The position numbers and the translations under genes are program-made. The notes under the pieces are model-generated. The model was not told the origin of the DNA. It did not search any database and saw nothing but the letters and a program-made list of their open reading frames with translations. From positions 1 through 32,058 of the forward strand of contig NZ_JAKIHL010000039.1 in the NCBI RefSeq assembly GCF_021608135.1: 32,058 bases of DNA. Direction: 5' to 3'. Every line of letters starts with the position of its first letter. The stretch's first letter is position 1. This DNA comes from Microaerobacter geothermalis (GTDB lineage Bacteria; Bacillota; Bacilli; DSM-22679). Positions 1 through 6,672 of this stretch are shown piece after piece.

Positions 1-127
1 TCCCGAGGACTCAAGAGTTTAACCCAAAGATATAACGAACTTCGTCAAGGTTGGCGAACCGCCTAGTGCGGAACCGCATGCTAGGTGGTGTGAGAAGACG
101 GGGGTTAGTCGCCCCCTCTTACTCGAT
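1..127 (+). mobile_element. Group II intron, 3' end only (domains V and VI)
   Basis: Seen: positions 57-90 fold as a domain V hairpin. A 9-bp lower stem (ACCGCCTAG at 58-66 with CTAGGTGGT at 81-89, one G-U pair) is followed by a two-base bulge (TG, 79-80) and an upper stem TGCGG/CCGCA. A second hairpin follows (GGGGG/CCCCC near 100-116) whose 3' strand has an unpaired A at 121, as expected for the domain VI branch point. The strand ends CGAT at 127, an AY end 6 nt beyond that A. Known: this architecture and the GTGTGAGA linker are typical of bacterial group II introns. Inferred: the splice boundary is at about 127, and the ribozyme body with any reverse transcriptase lies to the left of the window. 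No intron-encoded protein is visible here. Confidence 0.82.
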
Positions 128-427
128 TTATCTTCTTTGGAAACAATCACGGCAATAGACAGGCTTCTCACCGCTTGGCTTAAAGGGAACCTCAGTTGAA
201 GCGCCGCATGCGGAGCAGGTGGCACGGTACATTTTGCGCGGGGCACGGAAGGAGTTGTTATCTCTTCTGTTGTTTCGCACATTTTGTTTTCTGGCTGATC
301 TGCACTCAGGACATCTTAAGGGTTCATTTTTGAATCCCTTTTCTGCATAGAACTCCTGTTCATTGGCGGAGAAAACAAAAGTTTTTCCGCAATCTTTACA
401 TTCTAAATTCTTGTCTACATAAACCAT
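128..427 (-). CDS. Small zinc-ribbon protein with four CxxC knuckles
   Basis: 99 residues from the ATG at 427, chosen because AAAGGAG lies just upstream and the product begins MVYVDKNLEC. Four CxxC pairs are visible (C10/C13, C39/C42, C71/C74, C92/C95), enough for two zinc ribbons separated by a basic, asparagine/arginine-rich linker at about residues 45-66. Families with this pattern are annotated only as probable zinc-ribbon or zinc-binding proteins; the function is unknown, and RNA or DNA binding is a guess from the basic linker. There is no signal peptide or membrane segment. The stop codon is the first triplet after the inferred 3' end of the group II intron on the other strand. The frame stays open upstream to a TTG at 484, but that start has no ribosome site. 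An inverted repeat covers the ribosome-binding site. Confidence 0.85.
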   Translation of the reverse strand: MVYVDKNLECKDCGKTFVFSANEQEFYAEKGFKNEPLRCPECRSARKQNVRNNRRDNNSFRAPRKMYRATCSACGASTEVPFKPSGEKPVYCRDCFQRR

Positions 428-435
428 TTTCCAAT

Positions 436-492
436 CTCCTTTGTTTGGGGGATGAACTGTAATTGAGCAGCATACCTTTACCAAACAAGGAG
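436..492 (-). promoter_or_regulatory. Leader hairpin that covers the ribosome-binding site of the zinc-ribbon gene
   Basis: Read on the minus strand, CTCCTTGTTTGG (492-481) pairs with CCAAACAAAGGAG (448-436): 12 base pairs with a single bulged A and a loop of about 32 nt. The 3' arm contains the AAAGGAG ribosome site of the gene starting at 427. Seen: the complementarity. Inferred: the mRNA can hide its own ribosome site, so translation may depend on temperature, a protein, or another trigger. No match to a named riboswitch is recognised. Confidence 0.5.
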
Positions 493-637
493 TTGGTTTA
501 ATGTATCTACCACACCAAATACAGTTTGTAATTAGAATATAAATGATTTTGGAAAGAATTACAATCCCTATTTATAGCGACAGAGTTAGAGAATTTCCGG
601 CCTTATGTATTAAAGAATCAGCACATCAAATACGATG

Positions 638-655
638 TCGTGAAAAAATTCACAA
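638..655. promoter_or_regulatory. Rex operator upstream of ldh
   Basis: TCGTGAAAAAATTCACAA differs by one base from the established Rex consensus TTGTGAANNNNTTCACAA, an inverted repeat with a 4-bp spacer. Rex is the NADH/NAD-sensing repressor that controls lactate dehydrogenase in Bacillales and other Firmicutes. The site lies 76 bp before the ldh start. The gap 428-730 otherwise holds the leader of the divergent zinc-ribbon gene and no convincing coding sequence. Confidence 0.72.
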
Positions 656-695
656 AATATTAATGATTAAATTCCAAGATTTCAGCTATGATGAA

Positions 696-704
696 TGGTA
701 TAAA
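696..704 (+). promoter_or_regulatory. Possible extended -10 element for ldh
   Basis: TGG followed by TATAAA (699-704) fits an extended -10 box of a sigma-A promoter, and the ldh ribosome site GGAGGAG follows at 718-724. No good -35 is seen 16-18 bp upstream, so this is tentative. A start point near 711 would give a very short leader. Confidence 0.3.
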
Positions 705-730
705 GGATTACTGATTTGGAGGAGATTAGG

Positions 731-1675
731 ATGAAAAAACATTCAAAAATCGTTGTTGTCGGCTGTGGAGCAGTTGGTTCAACTTTTGCGTATACCGTTC
801 TCGTAAAAGGGATGGTCAACGAATTGGTTTTGATTGATGTGAATCCCGACAAAGCGGAGGGAGACGCTTTAGATTTAAACCACGGGATCCTTTTGGCTCA
901 ACCAATGAAAATCAAAGCGGGTACCTATGAGGATTGCAAAGGGGCTGATATTATTGTTATCGCCGCAGGGGCCAATCAGAAACCAGGAGAAACCAGACTT
1001 GATCTCATGCAGCGAAATGTGACGATCTTTCGTGAAATCATTGGAGAAATTATCCAATATAATCAGGATGGAATTTTGTTAATTGCTACCAATCCCGTGG
1101 ACATTCTTACTTATGTTGCTCAGAAAATATCTGGTTGGCCCAAGGAAAGAGTGATGGGTTCGGGGACCTTACTGGATACGGCTCGTTTTCGATATTTGAT
1201 TGCCAAAAAGCTAGACATTGATCCGCGAAGTATTCATGGCTTAATCGTAGGGGAACATGGAGATACCGAGGTTCCGGTATGGAGTTTGCTTAATGTTGCA
1301 GGAACAACCCAAAAGGAGCTGCAGCATCATTCAAGGCTGCGATTATCGGAAGAAGATAAAGAAACAATTTACGAAGATACCAGAGGCGCAGCATACCAAA
1401 TCATACAGAAAAAAGGCTCCACCTATTACGCCATTGCCTTATCCCTGGCCAGAATTTGTGAGGCTATTTTACAGGATCAGCGTTCTGTTCTTCCAGTTTC
1501 CACTTATCTGCAAGGCTATTTAGGGATTGATGATGTGTGTATTGGTGTTCCTTGCATCGTTGGGAAAAATGGTGCAGAAGAGGTTCTGGAACTTCCTCTT
1601 TCCGAAGATGAAAGACAAAATTTGATCAAATCGGCGGATCAGTTGAAACGGTTCTTAAATCAAGTATCCATTTAA
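731..1675 (+). CDS. ldh: L-lactate dehydrogenase
   Basis: 314 residues, full length for the family. It reduces pyruvate to L-lactate with NADH in the cytoplasm, regenerating NAD+ when oxygen is short. The N-terminal Rossmann motif GCGAVG (11-16) and D36 bind NAD. Q83 in GANQKPGETR marks lactate rather than malate specificity, since malate dehydrogenases have Arg there. The catalytic His is H176 in GEHGDTEVPVWS. H169 and an Arg in TARFR sit where allosteric LDHs bind fructose 1,6-bisphosphate. The ATG at 731 is chosen because GGAGGAG (718-724) is 6 nt upstream and the family start aligns there; a TTG at 716 is in frame but overlaps the ribosome site. The Rex operator at 638-655 points to redox control. 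No lactate permease gene follows. Confidence 0.96.
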   Translation: MKKHSKIVVVGCGAVGSTFAYTVLVKGMVNELVLIDVNPDKAEGDALDLNHGILLAQPMKIKAGTYEDCKGADIIVIAAGANQKPGETRLDLMQRNVTIFREIIGEIIQYNQDGILLIATNPVDILTYVAQKISGWPKERVMGSGTLLDTARFRYLIAKKLDIDPRSIHGLIVGEHGDTEVPVWSLLNVAGTTQKELQHHSRLRLSEEDKETIYEDTRGAAYQIIQKKGSTYYAIALSLARICEAILQDQRSVLPVSTYLQGYLGIDDVCIGVPCIVGKNGAEEVLELPLSEDERQNLIKSADQLKRFLNQVSI

Positions 1676-1741
1676 TTCCAGTTTATGCTATTTCAATTTG
1701 GCTATATTGAAAGGTATGAATAACCTGAAATACAGGTTCTT

Positions 1742-1939
1742 CTACCTCTTTTTTTTATCTAAAAATTGTTTAAGGACGTTCGAAGTGATAAGGGTCAATA
1801 TCACAATCATCAGAAAGGACAATACCACGACGCCCGCCATTCCTAACCACTCAATCGAGAATAATACCCCAATAATGGTGATTATCGCGCTGATCAGTGT
1901 CCCAAAAGCCAAAATGTTAGATAAGAATCCCCTTTTCAT
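1742..1939 (-). CDS. Small hypothetical membrane protein
   Basis: 65 residues with two hydrophobic stretches (about 8-28 and 31-52) and a basic tail ending KKKR, so probably two membrane segments with the tail in the cytoplasm. GGAGGAA stands 6 nt before the ATG, which supports real translation. I do not recognise a family. It is convergent with ldh and divergent from the transporter gene at 2046. Short inverted repeats in the 66-bp gap to ldh (1691-1712 and 1722-1738) might end transcription but lack a clean T run. Confidence 0.6.
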   Translation of the reverse strand: MKRGFLSNILAFGTLISAIITIIGVLFSIEWLGMAGVVVLSFLMIVILTLITSNVLKQFLDKKKR

Positions 1940-2045
1940 GCAAATTCCTCCATGCAGCTTATCTTATTATCATCATACGGGGAAGGAAAGTTTTTGTGCA
2001 TAAGACATATACATGGAGAAAGGTTGTCTTCATGGAGGGGTTTGG

Positions 2046-3212
2046 TTGAATCCGATCGGGGTATTATATTTCATCCATTTTATTTTTTCTATGGTCATTT
2101 CATTTTCAAATTTGTTTATGAATGTGTTTTTTTGGCATCTGCAGCAGGATTTTTTGACCATTGGGGTTTTCAATCTTTTTTCTGTCACCTTTATATTTAT
2201 TTCCACATTAACAGGTGCTTGGTTCCTGCGTATATCAGGAAGTAGAAGCACCTTTGTTTTATCTGCTTTGCTTGCCTTTTTCCAATTTTTCTTTTTGCTT
2301 GTTTTTAAACATTTTCATCTTGATTTCCTGCCTTTTTTGGGCATCCTTTACGGGAGTTATATTGGACTATTCTTTATCAGTTTTAATTTATATCTCCTTT
2401 GGTTTTCAAATGAAAAAAACCGTTCCTTTCTGGTTGGTTTGGAGTATGTGATATCGGGGCTGGCACAATTGCTCACGCCCATTGCTTCTGGAATGTTCAT
2501 CATGATTAAAGGCTATCAAGTAACTTTTTTTATCATCCTGATTTTATTGTCTGCTCAAGTGATCGCCAGTTTTTTTTCACCTAATCTTCAGGTCCGGTCA
2601 AAATTCAGTAAACGAAATTTATTTATGCCAAAGGATGAAAAATTGTTAAACATCGGGTTTGTCTCTGCAGCCTATGGATTCTTTTTCTCTTTTATTCAGC
2701 TTTCATTCGGTATTTTCATCTATCTTTTTTTGCAGAATGAATTTTCCCTGGGAAGCTGGAATATGTTTTTCTCCTTCTTGACGATTGTTACCTATTGGGT
2801 GGTAGGAAAGGTGTTAAATCAATCCAACAGGGATTGGCTGGCCAGGATGGGCATGATATTGGCCGTGGTGATTACCCTTACTCTTCTTATTCCTTCAGCT
2901 CCTTTGTTTGTCCTCTTTAATCTGGTCATTTCTGTTGCCCTACCCCTATTATGGCTTCCTGTGACGACTCTTCATTTCAAAAACATGATTTATTTTTCAC
3001 AACAGACAAAAGAAATTGGGATGACCAGACTGATGGAGACCTTGGTATTCAGAGAATTTGCCATTGCATTAGGCAGAATCGCCTTTTTTCTCTTCATTGT
3101 GATCGGGTTTGATGTAGGAATGGGATTTTCCTACTATCTCATGGTTGTCCTGATCATTTTTTTGCCGGTGGGAATGTACTTCCTTCACCACCAATTAGAG
3201 GAAAATGGGTAA
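2046..3212 (+). CDS. MFS-like multi-pass transporter
   Basis: 388 residues, nearly all hydrophobic, with about 11-12 membrane segments in two halves separated by a polar loop at about residues 183-205 (SKFSKRNLFMPKDEK). That layout fits a major facilitator superfamily carrier. The classic MFS motif after helix 2 is poorly kept (GAWFLRISGSRSTF). The substrate cannot be read from sequence. A TTG start at 2046 is chosen because GGAGGGG (2034-2040) lies 5 nt upstream; an ATG at 2013 in the same frame has no ribosome site and would add a polar stretch before the first helix. It stands alone; the next gene has its own likely promoter. A different 12-helix family is possible. Confidence 0.7.
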   Translation: MNPIGVLYFIHFIFSMVISFSNLFMNVFFWHLQQDFLTIGVFNLFSVTFIFISTLTGAWFLRISGSRSTFVLSALLAFFQFFFLLVFKHFHLDFLPFLGILYGSYIGLFFISFNLYLLWFSNEKNRSFLVGLEYVISGLAQLLTPIASGMFIMIKGYQVTFFIILILLSAQVIASFFSPNLQVRSKFSKRNLFMPKDEKLLNIGFVSAAYGFFFSFIQLSFGIFIYLFLQNEFSLGSWNMFFSFLTIVTYWVVGKVLNQSNRDWLARMGMILAVVITLTLLIPSAPLFVLFNLVISVALPLLWLPVTTLHFKNMIYFSQQTKEIGMTRLMETLVFREFAIALGRIAFFLFIVIGFDVGMGFSYYLMVVLIIFLPVGMYFLHHQLEENG

Positions 3213-3238
3213 AAAACAATCATCGGTATATCCTTCCC

Positions 3239-3268
3239 TTGATCTGTTCATAATGGTAGATAGATAAT
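3239..3268 (+). promoter_or_regulatory. Likely sigma-A promoter for the Mrr-type gene
   Basis: TTGATC (3239-3244) and GATAAT (3263-3268) are separated by 18 bp. The -10 box matches consensus at 5 of 6 positions and the -35 at 4 of 6. The ribosome site AGGAGAGG follows at 3292-3299. Confidence 0.4.
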
Positions 3269-3303
3269 CTATGATTCTATGAAGAGAGGGAAGGAGAGGT
3301 TTT

Positions 3304-4422
3304 GTGGTGTTCAGAGATTTTGTCAATTTGTTTAAACCTTCTTATTTTAGACAGGGGACCCTGATGGTAAGGAAGTACAGAAATGCGGCCGATAGGGAAA
3401 GGGATTGGATTCGCCGTTTTGTTCGTACGTTTAACGAAGAATTTAAAATCCCGCTGGAATTAAGGAAAGATGGAACCGTTCACCATGTGGAAGTTTCCGA
3501 TGAACCGAAGGAACATCCTTTTTTGGAAAGAGCAGTAAGGGACCTTCAGGGGATGCTATATCAAAGGGGCTCCTATATCGATCTGATGGCTCTGCGTCTC
3601 TTTATCAATGAAGAGATACAGGAACATCGGTATAGTCAATTTGCCCATTTGATATCAAAAATGTTGGGTACACCTGCCAATATTGAATCAGTGTTGAAAT
3701 TATATGTGAGTGTAAAAGGGGGAAGAGACTCGCTCTCTGAAGAGGTTCGAAAATCCTGGACTATTCACAATTTAATCCGATTTATCGAGGAGAATTTTTC
3801 AAAGGAAGATTTAGAAAATCAGCTGCATATCAAGTATTCCGACTGGAAAAAAAAACCGGGTCCCCTCCTAAGAGAAATGGAATACAAAATGGAAATGGAA
3901 ATAAGGGGACAGTTAATACAGGAAATTCTGTTGGAGAGAAGGCCGGTGAAACCTGTTACTTTGGAAGATATCGATCAAATGGGTGATTCCGGGAAGGAAT
4001 TTGAACGATTTCTTGGAATGTTATTTGAAAAGATGGGCTATCAGGTTGCTTACACCAAGACAACGGGAGATCAGGGTGGAGATTTGATCCTGGAGAGGCT
4101 TGAAGAAAAAATAGTGGTTCAAGCAAAGAATGTTTCTGCTCCGGTTGGAAATTATGCCATACAGGAAGTTTACGCAGCAAAGGGTTATTATGGATGCCAT
4201 ACTGCTGCGGTGATCACAAACAGGGATTTTACTTCCCCTGCCAGGGAGTTGGCGGAGCACTTAAAGGTAAAACTGGTAAACCGGGAACAATTGGCTGAAT
4301 GGATTGAGCGTTTTTGGAACCGTGAGAAAACCTATTGGAATCTTGTGAAGGAACCCATCTCTATAGAAGAAGTGTGGAATACGGAATATCATTTTTCACC
4401 TGAAGAAAGCAAAGTGAACTAG
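3304..4422 (+). CDS. Mrr-type restriction endonuclease family protein
   Basis: 372 residues. The C-terminal part (about 222-335) is a PD-(D/E)xK nuclease domain of the Mrr_cat type: E232 in GKEFE, D260 in GDQGGDL, then Q273 and K275 in VVQAKN. The Q-x-K form of the last motif is normal for Mrr proteins. Known members cut modified DNA (type IV restriction) or act in DNA quality control. The N-terminal 220 residues are charged, mostly helical, and not recognised; they are not an obvious winged-helix Mrr_N. No methyltransferase or specificity gene is adjacent, so this is a solitary nuclease. Start: GTG at 3304 or the adjacent GTG at 3307; the latter is better spaced from AGGAGAGG. Whether it restricts DNA here is inference. 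Confidence 0.8.
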   Translation: MVFRDFVNLFKPSYFRQGTLMVRKYRNAADRERDWIRRFVRTFNEEFKIPLELRKDGTVHHVEVSDEPKEHPFLERAVRDLQGMLYQRGSYIDLMALRLFINEEIQEHRYSQFAHLISKMLGTPANIESVLKLYVSVKGGRDSLSEEVRKSWTIHNLIRFIEENFSKEDLENQLHIKYSDWKKKPGPLLREMEYKMEMEIRGQLIQEILLERRPVKPVTLEDIDQMGDSGKEFERFLGMLFEKMGYQVAYTKTTGDQGGDLILERLEEKIVVQAKNVSAPVGNYAIQEVYAAKGYYGCHTAAVITNRDFTSPARELAEHLKVKLVNREQLAEWIERFWNREKTYWNLVKEPISIEEVWNTEYHFSPEESKVN

Positions 4423-4427
4423 CAAAC

Positions 4428-4456
4428 TGCCGCTCAGATTCATTGGGCGGTCTTTT
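4428..4456 (+). terminator. Intrinsic terminator after the Mrr-type gene
   Basis: GCCGCTCA (4429-4436) pairs with TTGGGCGGT (4443-4451), with one bulge and a G-U pair, followed by CTTTT. It lies just after the stop codon and isolates the nuclease gene from tetR. Confidence 0.6.
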
Positions 4457-4477
4457 GTTTGTAAATCGGAAATTATA

Positions 4478-4544
4478 TTGACAATTTTCGTCGGAGGATT
4501 TAACCTTTTATTTAAAATAATACATACCAACTGGTCGGTATAAT
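4478..4544 (+). promoter_or_regulatory. Promoter region of the tetR gene
   Basis: A perfect -35 TTGACA lies at 4478-4483 with a weak -10 TAACCT 17 bp downstream (4501-4506). A perfect TATAAT also lies at 4539-4544, overlapping the inverted-repeat operator, but has no good -35. Which one is used cannot be decided from sequence; both would place the operator so that binding blocks transcription. Confidence 0.45.
4524..4541. promoter_or_regulatory. TetR-family operator (autoregulatory)
   Basis: ATACCAACTGGTCGGTAT is an 18-bp inverted repeat whose half-sites agree at 7 of 9 positions (ATACC...GGTAT outer arms perfect). The GGTCGGTAT core resembles operators of TetR regulators that control RND and other efflux genes. 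It sits 26 bp before the start of a TetR gene, which suggests autorepression. Confidence 0.6.
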
Positions 4545-4567
4545 AACCTGTGAAGGGAGGAGATCCA

Positions 4568-5161
4568 TTGAGCCTTAAGAAAAAACAGGGGGAAGAAACC
4601 TATCATAGAATTCTCCTTGCTGCCTTTGAGGTTTTTTCTGAAAAAGGATATGAAAAGGCATCGGTAAACGATATTTGCAAAAAGGCTGGAATTACTAAAG
4701 GAGGCCTCTACTTTCACTTTCATTCCAAAGAGGAGATTTTTTTTAAGCTTCTGGAGCAGCATGTGGAAGAACGGCAGAGAAGACTGCTGTCCTATCAATG
4801 GGCTGGCAATTTGAAAGAGACGATTTATCGGCTGGTGTCAATCAGCTGCAAGGAAAACTACTCTAATTCTTCCATAATTCTTGAGTTTTACGCATTGGCT
4901 GGAAGAGATGAACAGATCAGGGCAAAGATTGAATGGATGTACCAGAGTTTTCAGCAATTTCTCGTCAAGTTTATCCAACAGCAGATTGAGGAAGGTTACC
5001 TTTCTCAACAGCTGGATGCCGAGAAGAAAGTTCCTGTCTTGATGTCTACCATGGTAGGCTCGTTTATTATGCTAAAGATGAATCCGAGGGGTGTTGATCT
5101 GGACACCATGATTGAGGAACTGACCCAGATGATTTATTCGTACTTGGAAGTGGACGTGTAA
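4568..5161 (+). CDS. TetR/AcrR family transcriptional repressor
   Basis: 197 residues from the TTG at 4568, which follows AAGGGAGGAG (4553-4562); the GTG at 4550 in the same frame precedes the ribosome site and is rejected. The N-terminal TetR helix-turn-helix is clear (about 10-56: SVNDICKKAGITKGGLYFHF), followed by an all-helical ligand-binding and dimerisation domain. Known relatives repress efflux genes until a drug or metabolite binds. Here the gene lies directly upstream of the adaptor and RND pump genes in the same direction, so control of that pump is the likely job. The inverted repeat at 4524-4541 is its probable operator; no second copy is seen before the adaptor gene at 5455. The stop codon lies inside a 13-bp palindrome (5156-5191). 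Confidence 0.88.
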   Translation: MSLKKKQGEETYHRILLAAFEVFSEKGYEKASVNDICKKAGITKGGLYFHFHSKEEIFFKLLEQHVEERQRRLLSYQWAGNLKETIYRLVSISCKENYSNSSIILEFYALAGRDEQIRAKIEWMYQSFQQFLVKFIQQQIEEGYLSQQLDAEKKVPVLMSTMVGSFIMLKMNPRGVDLDTMIEELTQMIYSYLEVDV

Positions 5162-5412
5162 ATCTTTAGATCTGGAATTAAAGATTTACACTTCCGCTTG
5201 TCGAGTTCGTCAGGAAGTAAATCAGGTCCGCTTCAAGGCTAAAGAACGGAGCCCTCAAAAACATCTGGGTATTTCAAAGGTGGAGTCAGTTTGAGGGCTA
5301 ATTCCCGTTCTTTAGCCTCGCCGCTCAGTACGAACTCGAAGGCTGTCCGTATAAATTCTTTAATTCCTTCTAAATATCTGTACGGAACTAAAAAAATGTT
5401 CCACACCTATAG
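5156..5412. repeat. Large palindromic intergenic element (family R1, fullest copy)
   Basis: This fills the 293-bp gap between tetR and the adaptor gene. First hairpin: GTGTAAATCTTTA (5156-5168) with TAAAGATTTACAC (5179-5191), 13 bp perfect. The whole element then folds on itself in four nested blocks: 5174-5188 with 5352-5367 (GGAATTAAAG...), TCGAGTTCGT (5201-5210) with ACGAACTCGA (5330-5339), GGCTAAAGAACGG (5237-5249) with 5305-5317, and AGCCCTCAAA (5250-5259) with 5290-5299. Parts recur at 13133-13275 and 31185-31271, with related sequence at 16973-17060. No transposase gene is inside, so it may be a non-autonomous mobile element or a structured RNA. The 5398-5412 tail GTTCCACACCTATAG resembles the end of the 13.2-kb copy. 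Confidence 0.75.
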
Positions 5413-5454
5413 AAATAAAATTTGATTCAGACTGTAAAGGGAGAGGACATAAAC

Positions 5455-6672
5455 ATGAGATGGAGAATTTACTATATTTTGCTGTTTCTGCTCATTTTCA
5501 TTTTAAGCGGTTGCGGGAGCGAGGAAGTTTCTAATGAATCGTTAAAGACGGTCTATATAACCGAAGTTACATTTTCTCAACCTGTTCGGGATTCTCAGTT
5601 AACAGGTATATTGCAGCCGGAAAAGGAAGCCATCTTATCCTTTCAAGTGGCGGGGCAGATTGAACAGGAAATGATGGAAATTGGAACCGAGGCGAAAAAG
5701 GGAGAAGTTCTCGCTGCGATATCCTCAGAACTCTATCAGTGGCAGGCAGAAGCGGCCAGGGCACAACTTGATGAAGCCCAAGCTGTTAGACAACAGGTGG
5801 AATCCGGAGCCAGAGCGGAAGAAATAAAGCAGGCGGAAGCCGTTTTTAACCAAGCCAAGGCATCAGCTGAGCTTGCTCGAAGTGAGTATCAGAGAATGAA
5901 ATCGCTGTATGAAGCAGGGGCCATTTCAGAATCTGCCTTTGAGGCGGTCATCACAAAGTTGGAAGTATCGGAACAACAGTTGACTCAGGCTGAGGAAGCC
6001 TATCAACTTACCCTTAAAGGAGCCAGAGATGAACAGAAGAAACAGGTTGCGGCAAAGGTGAATCAAGCTTCATCTCAGTCGAAATTGTCACAAGAACAGC
6101 TTGAAAAGACGAGGCTAACAGCCCCGTTTGAAGGAGTCGTTCTGGAAAAATTTGCTTCAGTCGGGGAGTTGGTTTCCCCTGGAAGAGCTATTTATCGTTT
6201 TGGGTATATAGACCATTTAAAGGTTTCACTCCCTGTTCCTAGTAAAGAAATAAAGGATTGGTCTACAGGGAAAAAAGTAAAAGTGGTTAATGGGACTATG
6301 GTGAAAGTGGGGGAGATTACCCGGGTATCCCCAGCGACCAATCGTGGAACAGGTACTGTAACCGTAGAGGTGGTTGTCGACAATAAAGACAGAGCATGGC
6401 TATCAGGGGAGACGGTTTCAGTCATTAATCAGATTCAAGAAGAAAAGGGAATTTATCTAAATCCCTCAGCAGTAATTCAAAAAGGAGAAGGAGGACCCTA
6501 TGTATTTATTTTTGAACAGGGGCAGGTTCGGAAACAGAAAGTGACGGTCAAGAAAGTGGTGAAAGGAGATCTTTTGGTCACTTCAGGTTTAATAAGCGGA
6601 CAAAAGGTGGTTGTCCAAGGAGCCAATTTTTTATCTGACGGAGAAAAAGTATTTGGAGAGGAGGTAAAGTAA
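5455..6672 (+). CDS. Efflux RND transporter periplasmic-adaptor-type lipoprotein (HlyD/MFP family)
   Basis: 405 residues. The signal peptide ends in the lipobox LSGC with the lipidated Cys at 20, so the protein is anchored to the outer face of the membrane. Order of parts: beta strand and first lipoyl half (about 44-95), a long helical hairpin rich in Ala/Glu/Gln (about 96-220), second lipoyl half (LTAPFEGVVLEKFASVGE, from about 221), then beta-barrel and membrane-proximal regions. The ATG at 5455 follows GGGAGAGG and starts a good signal peptide; the 11 extra residues of the longer frame are unsupported. It ends at the base before the RND gene, so both are co-translated. In a cell with one membrane there is no TolC partner to reach; in Gram-positives such adaptors probably help the pump at the outer membrane face. 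Confidence 0.9.
   Translation: MRWRIYYILLFLLIFILSGCGSEEVSNESLKTVYITEVTFSQPVRDSQLTGILQPEKEAILSFQVAGQIEQEMMEIGTEAKKGEVLAAISSELYQWQAEAARAQLDEAQAVRQQVESGARAEEIKQAEAVFNQAKASAELARSEYQRMKSLYEAGAISESAFEAVITKLEVSEQQLTQAEEAYQLTLKGARDEQKKQVAAKVNQASSQSKLSQEQLEKTRLTAPFEGVVLEKFASVGELVSPGRAIYRFGYIDHLKVSLPVPSKEIKDWSTGKKVKVVNGTMVKVGEITRVSPATNRGTGTVTVEVVVDNKDRAWLSGETVSVINQIQEEKGIYLNPSAVIQKGEGGPYVFIFEQGQVRKQKVTVKKVVKGDLLVTSGLISGQKVVVQGANFLSDGEKVFGEEVK

Noticed and set aside
19-282. 87-residue minus-strand open frame over the left edge
   Set aside because: Runs across the group II intron end and out of frame with the zinc-ribbon gene.
543-734. 63-residue open frame before ldh
   Set aside because: No ribosome-binding site, no recognisable protein features, it contains the Rex operator and overlaps the ldh ribosome site and start.
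1698-2003. 101-residue plus-strand open frame after ldh
   Set aside because: Antisense to the small membrane protein, which has a better ribosome site and membrane-protein composition; no ribosome site of its own.
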